From contig NZ_FMDF01000004.1 of assembly GCF_900091955.1 (NCBI RefSeq), positions 1 to 33,436 of the forward strand: 33,436 nucleotides of DNA, given 5' to 3'. The translations under genes and the position numbers were made by a program. This document shows positions 1-7,089 of this stretch, piece by piece (within the stretch, counting starts at the first letter, position 1; the number at the start of each line of letters is the position of its first letter). Source of the stretch: Streptomyces sp. Ncost-T10-10d (GTDB taxonomy: Bacteria > Actinomycetota > Actinomycetes > Streptomycetales > Streptomycetaceae). The notes beneath the pieces were generated by a model. The model was not told the origin of the DNA and made no database searches. It saw nothing but the letters and a program-made list of their open reading frames with translations.

Positions 1-555
1 CAGACGCGCAGCGCGGAGCCGCTCCCCGTCCCTTCCAGTGTGGGCGCGTTGGCCGAGGCACGGCGGGCAGCACTGGAAGAGATCGATCCGGGATGGTGCC
101 CGGTCTGGGATACGGGATGGCAGAGGTGCTTCCGCCTCGCCCAGAACCTGCTCCAGGACGGCGGGACCGTACCGGTGGCGGCCGGGAAAGCGATCGTGCA
201 AGGAGAAGACCTCGGGCGATGGGTTACGACGCAGCGGCACGGATGGGAACAGTTGCTGCCCGCACAGCAATGGCTCCTGGAGAACGTCCTCGGAATCGAA
301 CCCGCCGAGGAAGCAGAGCGGCCGGTGCGGCGGACGCAGGACGACATGTGGGCCCTCAACCTCGCCGCGGCACGGCAGTTCCACGCACGTGAGGGATATC
401 TTCGAGTACCCCGGAAGCACGTCGAACACCTGGACGGAACGGCGGAGGATACTGCGGGGCCGGCAAGCCGTCAGGCAGGCGCTGGAGAGCCCGTGGTGAT
501 CAAACTCGGCGCATGGCTCGACATCCGCAAAAGGGCGGCCAGGCTCAGTGCGTAA
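1..555 (+). CDS. Helicase-associated-domain protein, C-terminal part (5' end outside window)
   Basis: The frame is open from base 1 to the TAA at 553-555, so the real start lies upstream; a GTG at 40 is the first start in the window. Two copies of the helicase-associated pattern are visible (Trp, about 20 residues, G-x-x-x-VP, then DLG-x-W and QR). The first runs from WQRCFRLAQ to LLENVLGIEP. The second runs from WALNLAAARQF through YLRVPRKH to LGAWLDIRKRA. In actinomycetes these repeats form the tail of large DEAD/DEAH helicase-like proteins of unclear role. The second copy holds an insert (residues about 128-145, counted from GTG 40). No catalytic helicase motif lies in the window, so only the family can be named. 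Confidence 0.6.
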   Translation, partial: QTRSAEPLPVPSSVGALAEARRAALEEIDPGWCPVWDTGWQRCFRLAQNLLQDGGTVPVAAGKAIVQGEDLGRWVTTQRHGWEQLLPAQQWLLENVLGIEPAEEAERPVRRTQDDMWALNLAAARQFHAREGYLRVPRKHVEHLDGTAEDTAGPASRQAGAGEPVVIKLGAWLDIRKRAARLSA

Positions 556-658
556 CGCCGGACAGACCTCGACCAGCGAGAGGTCGTCACTATCGAAGTC
601 GATTACGACTGCGACGTTGATCGCCGGCCGGGTGATCTTGATGATCACTCCGTGGATC

Positions 659-1582
659 TCATGCTGTGGGGTGGGGCAGGAGAGCAGCGGCAAGTTCGCG
701 CCACTCGTGCTCGGGCAGAGAGGTGGTGTCGGTGGTGAGTACTTGCAGGCACACGTGGTCGGCTCCTGCGTCGAGGTGCTCCTGAACGCGTCGGCGGATT
801 ACTTCCACTTCCCCATGGGCAACGATCGCATCCACGAGTCGACGGCTCGGTCCTCCGACGATGTCCTCGTCGTTGAAGCCGAGTCGTCGAACGTTCGCTT
901 CCTGATGCGGTGCCGAGAGGTAGCCGGCGACGTGTGCCGTGGCCACTTGGCGGGCGCGGCTCAGGTCAGTGTCGAGCACCACTGCCTGCTCCACAGCAAG
1001 GAAGGCGTTCGGTCCCATGATCTGGCGGGCCTGTTCAGTGTGCTTGGTGGACACGAAGTAGGGGTGCGCGCCCCAGGTGTGTTCGGCGGCCAGCTGAAGC
1101 ATCTTCGGGCCGAGGGCAGCCAGTACGCGGCGCGGAGCGGGGTCCGCAATGGGGCCGTGGGCGGGTACTGCGTCCATGGCCCGCAGGTAGGCGCGCATGG
1201 TGGTCACCGCTCTACCGCGGGCCGGTACGGGATAGCCGTCCAGTTCATGGACGGTGTCGTCGACGCGATGTCCGCCCAGGCCGAGTACGTAGCGTCCGGG
1301 GAACGCCTCGCCCAGCGCACGTGTCGCGGTAGCGGTGGCGATCGGGTCCCGGAACGCGATGTTGGCGATGCCGGAGGCGACGACGATGCGCCGTGTCGCC
1401 GACAGCAACAGCCATGCTTGGCCCACCGTGTCGCGGCCGAACGCCTCCCCGAACCAGATGGCCCCGTAACCCAGCTCCTCGATCTCCGCGGCCGATTCCC
1501 GTACCCGCCCGGCAGGCTGCCCCTCGTAGGCGAAGGTCCAGATCCCGACTCGTCCCAGTTCAATCCGCCCGCTGTCCGTCAT
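659..1582 (-). CDS. LLM-class F420-dependent oxidoreductase
   Basis: Predicted luciferase-like monooxygenase-fold flavin/F420 enzyme of 307 residues. The N-terminal strand GRVGIWTF, the segment ELGYGAIWFGEAFGRD, and RDPIATATATRALGEAFPGRYVLGLGGH match the actinomycete F420-dependent family. The substrate cannot be told. A GTG two codons upstream (1588) is possible, but the ATG at 1582 sits 5 nt after GAGGAG on the minus strand, so I chose it. The gene is divergent from a TetR regulator at 1691, with two palindromes between them, so the TetR protein very likely represses this gene. The length is normal for the family and no lesions were seen. Confidence 0.88.
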   Translation of the reverse strand: MTDSGRIELGRVGIWTFAYEGQPAGRVRESAAEIEELGYGAIWFGEAFGRDTVGQAWLLLSATRRIVVASGIANIAFRDPIATATATRALGEAFPGRYVLGLGGHRVDDTVHELDGYPVPARGRAVTTMRAYLRAMDAVPAHGPIADPAPRRVLAALGPKMLQLAAEHTWGAHPYFVSTKHTEQARQIMGPNAFLAVEQAVVLDTDLSRARQVATAHVAGYLSAPHQEANVRRLGFNDEDIVGGPSRRLVDAIVAHGEVEVIRRRVQEHLDAGADHVCLQVLTTDTTSLPEHEWRELAAALLPHPTA

Positions 1583-1606
1583 CCGCACTCCTCATGCCCC
1601 GCATTC

Positions 1607-1655
1607 CGGAGAGGTTCTCCGTTTGATGGGCGCTACTATACGGAGAGGCGCTCCG
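1607..1655. promoter_or_regulatory. Pair of palindromic operators in the divergent LLM/TetR promoter region
   Basis: CGGAGAGGTTCTCCG (1607-1621) has 6-bp arms CGGAGA/TCTCCG around 3 nt. CGGAGAGGCGCTCCG (1641-1655) is the same box with one arm mismatch. Their centres are 34 bp apart. A TATAGT-like -10 for the leftward gene (1640-1635) and a TACTAT-like -10 for the rightward gene (1634-1639) lie between the boxes. A TetR dimer at both boxes would cover both promoters. Confidence 0.6.
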
Positions 1656-1690
1656 CTTAACTACTCCGAACTCGACCGAAAGACGGGACG

Positions 1691-2287
1691 ATGACGAGCA
1701 CACACGGGCACGTCCCCACGCGACGGCCTCGGCGTACCGATGCGCGACTCAACCGGGAACGTCTCATCGCCACAGCGCAGGAAGTATTCGCTGAAGCCGG
1801 GCCGGAGGCATCCCTCAACGAGGTCGCCCGCCGAGCCGGCGTCGGCCCGGGGACCTTGTACCGTCACTTCCCGAACCGCTCCGCCCTGCTGACCGCGGTT
1901 CTCAGGGACCGGATCGAGACGCTGTGCGAGCTGGCCGGGGCACTGTCCTCCTCGGAATCCGCCGATGACGCGCTGGCGCAATGGCTGCGCGCGTTCCTCG
2001 TCCATGCCAGGGTCAACCAGGGGCTGGGGGGCGCGTTGATGGTTGAAGAAGAGCCCGTCACGCTGGGGCTCGACTGTCATCGGCTGATCCTGGACGCGGC
2101 AGCCGATCTTCTTGCCCAGGCCCAGCGGCGGGGAACGGCGCGCGCCGACCTGACCGCCGACGACCTGGTCCAACTCGTCGTCGGGATTGCGCTGTCCACA
2201 GCTCGCAGCCACGACGCGGAACAGCCCGACCGGCTGCTCACTCTGGTGCTTGATGCCACGTACGGGACACCGCTTCAGAGCGAGTGA
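1691..2287 (+). CDS. TetR/AcrR-family transcriptional regulator
   Basis: A 198-residue one-component repressor. The N-terminal helix-turn-helix spans about residues 18-65 (RERLIATAQEVFAE, then SLNEVARRAGVGPGTLYRHFPNRSALL), the standard TetR signature. The C-terminal ligand and dimer domain is diverged, so the inducer cannot be inferred. The ATG at 1691 is the first start after the operator pair. Its ribosome binding site is weak (GGGACG just upstream), which may suit a low-level repressor. It probably controls itself and the divergent F420 oxidoreductase through the boxes at 1607-1655. Confidence 0.9.
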   Translation: MTSTHGHVPTRRPRRTDARLNRERLIATAQEVFAEAGPEASLNEVARRAGVGPGTLYRHFPNRSALLTAVLRDRIETLCELAGALSSSESADDALAQWLRAFLVHARVNQGLGGALMVEEEPVTLGLDCHRLILDAAADLLAQAQRRGTARADLTADDLVQLVVGIALSTARSHDAEQPDRLLTLVLDATYGTPLQSE

Positions 2288-2935
2288 TCGCAGCGATGGC
2301 CTCTGCACCCCTGGCAGGCGCTCCCCGCTCGCGTCGGCACCGCAGGCTGGAGCCGCCTGCTGGAGGCAGGTGACGGGGCGAGGTTCGGGACGGTTCCCGT
2401 GTTCACTGTGGTTCGCTCGATGAAGGAGGAGCCCGACTGTGTCCCTGCGGCATCGCCACGAGTACGCGGCAGGCTTTCCTCGTGGCCTCCCGGCCAGCTT
2501 TCGTAGACCGGCCCAGGAGTTGGCAGACCACCCAAAAGGATGATCTGCGTACGCACCGCTACCGGCCCTGATCCACCAGGTTCGAGCCGGAGGCACTTTA
2601 AGAGACGTAAAACGCCGGTTCCTCGCGTACTCCTCTCCATCACGCTTGCCGGACCCGCCCCATCTGGCAGTACTGGACACGTCCCGGCTTTGTCAGGGCC
2701 GCTCTCGCCCTCCCCGGCATCACCCCGGATCAGACATCTCAGCTTCAACCCGACTGCTGCGACAGCGGGTTGGTGCAGGTCTTCCACCTCCACTCGAACC
2801 AACAGCGCCTCACGGCGCAAACGGAATGTGTGCCAGAACCCCAGAACGGACAGCAGATGTTCACCACTTCGGGCTCTGGTTCAACTTCTGTGGTGCTGCG
2901 TCGATGCCAACCGGGCGGGTCTACGGTGTCATGTC
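2288..2935. other. About 650-bp segment without a recognisable gene
   Basis: No frame here carries a coding signature I recognise. A short plus frame from about 2606 reads WQYWTRPGF...LALPG and looks protein-like, but it has no start and no family I can name. It may be a decayed insertion. The left copy of an inverted repeat (2825-2844) lies inside. Long frames that run through this stretch into the next gene lack a ribosome binding site. Confidence 0.4.
2825..2844 (+). repeat. Left copy of a 20-bp inverted repeat flanking the RmlD-like gene
   Basis: AATGTGTGCCAGAACCCCAG here matches the reverse complement of 3836-3855 in 18 of 20 positions. The two copies face each other about 1 kb apart with only the reductase gene between them, as for the ends of a small mobile or decayed IS unit. 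No target duplication could be identified. Confidence 0.5.
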
Positions 2936-3763
2936 GTGACGATTTTGATCATTGGTGGTAGTGGCTTCCTGGGCGCCGAGCTGATCCGGCAGGCGGCAGA
3001 GGCTGGGCAACCAACGGTCGCGACCTACACGACCAAGCCCGGCAGTACCGCCCAAGTCTCGTGGCATCGCCTCGACCTGCGGGATCCTGAGCGTGCGGAG
3101 GCGGTCATAGCCGAGGCCAGCGCCCATCTCATCGTCAACGTATCCAGCGGCCATGCGGACTGGGCTGTCACGGCCCAAGGTCCCGTCCGCCTGGCGATGG
3201 CGGCAGCGAAATACGGCAGCCACCTCGTCCACGTCTCCAGCGACGCGGTGTTCTCCGGTTCGCGTGTCCACTACGACGAGTCCTGCCTCCCCGATCCCGT
3301 CACCCCGTACGGAGCGGCGAAGGCCGCGGCAGAGACCGGGGTCCTGCTCGTTCATCCGCAGGCCGTCGTCGCACGTACCTCGCTGATCATCGGCAACGGG
3401 CGGTCGGTTCATGAACGCACCGTGCACGAACTCGCTGCCAGCACTCGCGACGGCGTCCTGTTCACCGACGACATCCGCTGCCCGGTGCATGTAACAGACC
3501 TGGCCGCAGCCATCTTGGAACTGGCATCGCACGACGCCTGCGGCATCCACCATCTTGCAGGAGCAGACGCCGTGAGCCGTTACGAACTCGGCGCCCTCAT
3601 CGCTAGACGTGACGGCATCGAGGCCTCCCGGCTGCCCACGGGCCTGCGCGCCGACAGCACACTTCCCGGCGCCATCGACGTCCGCCTCGACAGCCGCGCG
3701 ACCCAGCGGAAGCTGAGCACCACACTCCGCGGCGCCCGCCAGTTCCTCACCGCAACAGCGTGA
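2936..3763 (+). CDS. RmlD-like NAD(P)-dependent sugar-nucleotide reductase/epimerase (SDR)
   Basis: A 275-residue extended short-chain dehydrogenase. The N-terminal Rossmann motif IIGGSGFLG (G-x-x-G-x-x-G type) binds NAD(P). VHVSSDAVFSG and the catalytic YGAAKAAAE (Y-x-x-x-K) follow, as in dTDP-4-dehydrorhamnose reductase. RCPVHVTDLAAAILEL and the C-terminal VRLDSRATQRKL also fit RmlD-like enzymes. The start is the GTG at 2936, just before the Rossmann strand; a longer frame to 2540 adds about 130 unlikely residues. No other rhamnose genes are nearby, so its real substrate is open. The gene lies between inverted repeats at 2825 and 3836. Confidence 0.85.
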   Translation: MTILIIGGSGFLGAELIRQAAEAGQPTVATYTTKPGSTAQVSWHRLDLRDPERAEAVIAEASAHLIVNVSSGHADWAVTAQGPVRLAMAAAKYGSHLVHVSSDAVFSGSRVHYDESCLPDPVTPYGAAKAAAETGVLLVHPQAVVARTSLIIGNGRSVHERTVHELAASTRDGVLFTDDIRCPVHVTDLAAAILELASHDACGIHHLAGADAVSRYELGALIARRDGIEASRLPTGLRADSTLPGAIDVRLDSRATQRKLSTTLRGARQFLTATA

Positions 3764-3835
3764 CCCACGGCCTCCGGAGAGCTGGCCTGCACGAGACACC
3801 GCCCATTCCGGCCACAAGAGTTGCGCCAGAACCAA

Positions 3836-3855
3836 CTGCGGTTCTGACACACATT
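3836..3855 (-). repeat. Right copy of the 20-bp inverted repeat, overlapping a small hairpin
   Basis: Reverse complement of the copy at 2825-2844 with two mismatches. It overlaps a 7-bp stem, CAGAACC (3827-3833) with GGTTCTG (3840-3846), 64 bp after the reductase stop. The stem could act as a weak terminator. Confidence 0.45.
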
Positions 3856-3919
3856 GAAGTTCCACCCTGGATCTGGACAGCGGGTGTTTACGCTGCGGGG
3901 GTGAGGTCTTGCGGGGCTT

Positions 3920-4057
3920 GACCCGGGATCGTGGACACCGGTTGTCATGCGGCGGTGGTCAGCGTAACTGATCGTTGTTCGAAAGCGTCGGGCTGATCTG
4001 GCCGATGCTGGAGTGCCTCCTTCTGGTGTTGTAGCGGGTGGCCCATCGGAAGACCGT
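3920..4057 (-). pseudogene. IS3-family transposase (OrfB) 3' remnant
   Basis: On the minus strand the frame reads FRWATRYNTRRRHSSIGQISP. This is the hallmark C-terminus of IS3-family DDE transposases (WYNTRRRHSALGYLSP type) and ends in a stop at 3959. The catalytic core is absent. The sequence beyond the stop, around 3918-3941 (CTTGACCCGGGATCGTGGAC), may be the right terminal repeat. The homology stops at about 4057, where the recombinase fragment begins, so the two were joined by deletion or recombination. Confidence 0.7.
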
Positions 4058-4555
4058 GAGGTCCCGCTCGCCCTCACGCCGGACACCCCGACCGCCGACA
4101 TCCGCATCGGATACGCCCGCTGTTCGACGCTCACCCAGGAACTCCAGTCCCAGCTCGACGCCCCCGCCAAGCACGGCATCCCGCGCGACAAGGTGCTCTC
4201 CGAGAAGATCAGCACCCGGGTGCGGGTGCGGCCCCAGTTCGAGGCCGCGCTGGCGCTCGCCCGCCAGATCAAGGCTCACGCCCCGCACTGCCGGGTCATC
4301 TTCACCGTGTACGAGATGAAGCGCCTCGGCCGCGACGCCGCCGAACTCACCGCGCTCGCTGACCACCTCACCGCCCACGGCCTGGTGCTGGAGATGCTCG
4401 CCGGACCGCTGCCCGGGATGTATGACCCCAGCGGGCCGGGCCGACTGCTGTTCGCGTTCTTAGCGGCGATGGCGGTTATCTCAAGCTCGCCGATCGAGCA
4501 GGGCTGTGACCTGGGCGGCCAGGTCAAGGACACTGTCTTCGACCTGGCCGCGTGA
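4013..4555 (+). pseudogene. Serine recombinase (resolvase/invertase family), truncated
   Basis: From about 4094 the frame reads IRIGYARCSTLTQELQSQLDA, the start of a serine recombinase; the Ser of YARCS is the expected nucleophile. EKISTRVRVRPQFEAAL, RVIFTVYEMKRLGRDAAEL and GRLLFAFLAAMA follow, which complete most of the catalytic domain. After about 4475 the expected E-R-E-x-I helix and the C-terminal DNA-binding helix-turn-helix are replaced by unrelated sequence ending at 4555. The first residues overlap the IS3 remnant on the other strand, so the native start is also gone. It is probably not a working recombinase. Confidence 0.75.
4517..4549. repeat. 33-bp imperfect palindrome at the recombinase break
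   Basis: Arms GGCCAGGTC (4517-4525) and GACCTGGCC (4541-4549) are perfect; the inner bases pair with two mismatches. It lies just downstream of where recombinase homology stops and could be a hairpin of an unknown inserted element. Confidence 0.5.
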
Positions 4556-4690
4556 CACCTGCGATGTCCGATCAACACGGGCCGATCGTTACTGAAGAGC
4601 GACGCGGTGCACTCGGTTCGGGACCTGTGCGGGCGGATGCTCGCTGGTCGCCGAGCGCGTGAGCGAGTTGCCGACGCAGACTCAGTCTCG

Positions 4691-4718
4691 ACGGCCCGCC
4701 GCCCTCACGGCGGGCCGT
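4691..4718. terminator. Strong hairpin, probable terminator of the phosphotransferase gene
   Basis: Perfect 11-bp stem (4691-4701 with 4708-4718) around a 6-nt loop CCCTCA. It has no U-tract, as usual in high-GC actinomycetes. It lies about 100 bp after the end of the minus-strand phosphotransferase gene. The rest of 4556-4817 holds no gene that I can see. Confidence 0.6.
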
Positions 4719-4737
4719 CCCATGTGCTGACGTCATT
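4718..4737 (+). repeat. 20-bp direct repeat, copy 1 (flanks phosphotransferase)
   Basis: TCCCATGTGCTGACGTCATT here recurs at 5936-5955 with two mismatches (CA for TG), in the same orientation, on the other side of the phosphotransferase gene. It could be a scar or boundary of an inserted segment. Confidence 0.45.
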
Positions 4738-4817
4738 CCGGAGGGTCCCGTCTGGCTTCTTGTGGCCGACGATCTCGGAGATCACCCAGCCCTGGCACAA
4801 ACACGCAGGTCGCGTCT

Positions 4818-5819
4818 TCAACTCGCCGGGACCAGCGCCAGCGCCTCGTTCAGGTGATGCTCGGCGACCCCTCGCATGAACTCCCGGTCGGGGAAGTCCC
4901 CGTCGAGCAGGCGCAGCGGGCCGGCTGTCAGCGACAGATGCTGGGTGAGTTTGTAGAGCGCGAGGCGGTCCTCGTCGAGGCCGTTCACCGTCAGCTGCTG
5001 ATACTGGCTGTTGGTATGGCGGAGGCGTAGGAACGCGTGCTCCCACTCGACGTCGAAGTACAGCAGGTTCTCGATGTCGATGACGACGGGATGGCCGTCT
5101 CGGTCGACCATGACGTGGTCCAGGCCCAGCTCGCCGTGGACGACGGAGTACTCGGCGCGCGGCCGCACCGCCGCGGTCAGCTGACGCAGCCGCTCCTCAA
5201 GCTGATCGCGGGCGTCGGCGATCCTGGGGTCGCGCGCGGTCGCCTCGGCGAGGCAGCGCAGCGCGAAGGCGAGCGCTGCCTGCTCGCACGAGGCCGAACG
5301 TGACGTGCCTCCCGCGTCGATCAGGGCCACCTTGCCGAAGGACGGCGCCCGGTGGCCGCGCATCATCGCCAGGCTCTCAGTAAGGCGCATCATCGTCGGC
5401 TCCGCGGCGCGCGGGTCGCGGTTGCGCAGGTCCATCAGCTTCTCGCCGGGCACGTCCTCGACGATCGCGAGGTCGGCCGGGTAGTGGGTGCGGTCACGAT
5501 CGGCCAGGTGGATCTCAAGGACCCGAAGGCCCAGCGCCCCCAGCCGCGCGTGCGCGGCCTCGAACAGGTCGAGCCCGATGCCGGGCGAGAACGGGTCGGC
5601 GAGGTCGCCATCGTGCTCGGTGGCCGGCCAGTAGTTCTCGGAGTCCTCCCACAGATAGGCGATCGCCGTCATGGCGTCGTCCATCGTCAGCCGATAGACG
5701 CCCTTCGTGGTGCCGCCCGCCAGTCGCTCGATTGCCTCCAGTCGTCGCCCGCCGCCCAGCGCGGCCCGCGCCGCACCCGCCAACTGATCCCACGTCACTT
5801 TCTTCGGTGCCACGCCCAC
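4818..5819 (-). CDS. APH-like phosphotransferase family protein
   Basis: A 333-residue protein with the aminoglycoside/choline kinase-like fold. The catalytic region reads VVHGELGLDHVMVDRDGHPVVIDIENLLYFDVEWEH, the loop plus metal-binding strand of this family. The usual HGD of the Brenner motif is HGE here, so activity or substrate may differ from true aminoglycoside kinases. The N-lobe has GGTTKGVYRLTMDD as the nucleotide-binding turn. I chose the GTG at 5819 because GGAAGG lies 6 nt upstream; an ATG at 5864 is the alternative. Such proteins are common in Streptomyces and most have no known substrate. It stands alone between 20-bp direct repeats. Confidence 0.75.
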   Translation of the reverse strand: MGVAPKKVTWDQLAGAARAALGGGRRLEAIERLAGGTTKGVYRLTMDDAMTAIAYLWEDSENYWPATEHDGDLADPFSPGIGLDLFEAAHARLGALGLRVLEIHLADRDRTHYPADLAIVEDVPGEKLMDLRNRDPRAAEPTMMRLTESLAMMRGHRAPSFGKVALIDAGGTSRSASCEQAALAFALRCLAEATARDPRIADARDQLEERLRQLTAAVRPRAEYSVVHGELGLDHVMVDRDGHPVVIDIENLLYFDVEWEHAFLRLRHTNSQYQQLTVNGLDEDRLALYKLTQHLSLTAGPLRLLDGDFPDREFMRGVAEHHLNEALALVPAS

Positions 5820-5935
5820 AACCCGCCTTCCGCCTTGATAACTGGGGCACCCTACGCGAGTCATCGTTCATCGCCGAACGAATTGCTCCGAAGGTGTCAT
5901 GCATGATTCAAGAACAGGCACCAGGTGGCATGCCA

Positions 5936-5955
5936 TCCCATGCACTGACGTCATT
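5936..5955 (+). repeat. 20-bp direct repeat, copy 2
   Basis: TCCCATGCACTGACGTCATT, matching 4718-4737 at 18 of 20 positions. Similarity does not extend beyond either edge. The core TGACGTCA is itself palindromic. Confidence 0.45.
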
Positions 5956-6036
5956 TCTCGTGAACATTCGCGTGCCCGTCGACCTCCAGATGCTGCCCAA
6001 AGTGCCTGTCCGCTGTCATCCAATCGAGGCGTTTGA

Positions 6037-6082
6037 CAGCGAACCCAGTCGTTTCCGCTTCCTTGCCAGCGAACCTAGTCGT
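6037..6082 (+). repeat. Tandem 16-bp repeats, possible Tn7-like transposon end
   Basis: CAGCGAACCCAGTCGT (6037-6052) and CAGCGAACCTAGTCGT (6067-6082) are spaced 30 bp apart and end 5 nt before the start of a TnsA-like gene. Tn7-type elements carry several TnsB-binding repeats at the end next to tnsA. The candidate tip TGTCATCCAATCG lies upstream at about 6014. The position fits a left end, but no partner end is in the window. Confidence 0.5.
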
Positions 6083-6087
6083 ACGAG

Positions 6088-6399
6088 GTGACGCGCTGGG
6101 GGTGCTGGGTGGCCGTACCGGTCGGGGTGGATCTTGAGGAGCCGTACGTCGAGCTGTCGTACGTGGATGCTGTACGCGAGTGTCGGCGGCGTCCGCTGCT
6201 GGACTGCGTGACGGCGCGGTTCGAGGACGTGCCTGCGGTGCGGCCTTTTCGCTGGTCGCGTGGTGAGCGCCACTTCCCGGGCTGGTACTGGGCGGCGACG
6301 ACCGGGCGGCACGTCGGTTTCGAGTCGTGGCTGGAGCGGGACCGGCTGGTGCTGATGGACTTCGATACCCGCCCCGCCACGCCCGTGCGGGCCGCCTGA
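6088..6399 (+). pseudogene. TnsA-like transposase endonuclease, N-terminal fragment
   Basis: Starts VTRWGCWVAVPV at GTG 6088. It then shows FRWSRGERHFPGWYWAATTGRHVGFESWLERDRLVLMDFD, the typical N-terminal core of actinomycete TnsA-like endonuclease subunits. The Glu of FESWLERD is the first catalytic acidic residue. Homology stops at about residue 91 and the frame ends after 103 residues, whereas the family is usually more than 200 residues. The later Asp and the Lys of the nuclease site are therefore missing, and no tnsB or tnsC follows. It is a dead end-fragment of a Tn7-like element. The 235 bases after it contain nothing I recognise. Confidence 0.72.
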
Positions 6400-6634
6400 G
6401 CGCTGCGGCCCGGCCTAGAGATGACGCTCGTCCTGGTCCTGACTCATCCTGACGGCACGGTGCCGTTGACCGACACCGTGGGGCTCTCGCAGCGGGGCAG
6501 CATGCCCGGTGTGGTCACGTGGCGTTGTGTGACCGCGCGGAACCGGGCAACCGGCGGCGGGTCGTGCCGGGCCGCTTCCCTGACGGATCGCGGCCCGGCG
6601 TCCTCTGGACCGGGCGCTTGTGCTGTCGCAGTGG

Positions 6635-6814
6635 TCAGGCGCTGTCCGCGGGGAGGGTCAGGATCTCCCGGGTGCAGCTGGCGGCGGTCTTGAGTGCGGT
6701 GCGTACCACCAGGGCCGGGTCGACGATCCCCATCTCCACCAGGTCACCGAACCGGCCGGTGGTGGCGTTGAACCCGATCTCTGCGGCGGTGCTGCGGCCG
6801 ACGACGAGGGCAGC
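6635..6814 (-). pseudogene. groL: GroEL (Cpn60) C-terminal fragment
   Basis: The minus-strand frame reads AEIGFNATTGRFGDLVEMGIVDPALVVRTALKTAAS. This closely matches the last conserved block of chaperonin GroEL ([33 protein letters not shown] type). Only about 55-60 residues remain; the ATP-binding and apical domains are absent, and the upstream frame is unrelated. The gene normally continues to a Gly/Met-rich or His-rich tail, which is not seen here. It is a non-functional remnant, probably left by recombination at this mosaic junction. Confidence 0.75.
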
Positions 6815-6837
6815 CGACGGCGTGCGGCCATGACCGG

Positions 6838-7038
6838 TCCCGCAGCATTCCCACTGCGCCTCTGGACGTCGATGGGACGCTCCGCTATGGCGAAGCGCGG
6901 TTCTCCCAGCGCCCGACCGAGCGCGCACTCCTGGCACCGCTGTCCCGGGCGGAAGGAAAGCAACTCGTGGCGCTCCTGCGAAAGATCACTGTGGCGGCGG
7001 AGGCGGACGGCCCACCGCTGATGCCGATTCTCGATTGA
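6838..7038 (+). pseudogene. Possible MarR-family regulator C-terminal fragment
   Basis: A plus-strand frame ending at TGA 7036-7038 reads VDGTLRYGEARFSQRPTERALLAPLSRAEGKQLVALLRKITVAAEA. The LLAPLSRAEGKQLVALLRK part resembles the last dimerisation helix of MarR-type regulators. There is no HTH and no start. The upstream sequence overlaps the GroEL remnant on the other strand. The family guess is weak. Confidence 0.3.
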
Positions 7039-7089
7039 GCACACCCATGGAGTCACCAAGCCGTGGGGCATCTTCACCGCGGTGAAACC

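Noticed and set aside
548..1660. Long plus-strand frame of 370 codons antisense to the F420 oxidoreductase
   Set aside because: Shadow of the opposite gene; no family features and no ribosome binding site.
2540..2935. N-terminal extension of the RmlD-like protein
   Set aside because: No conserved sequence before the Rossmann motif, which begins right after GTG 2936.
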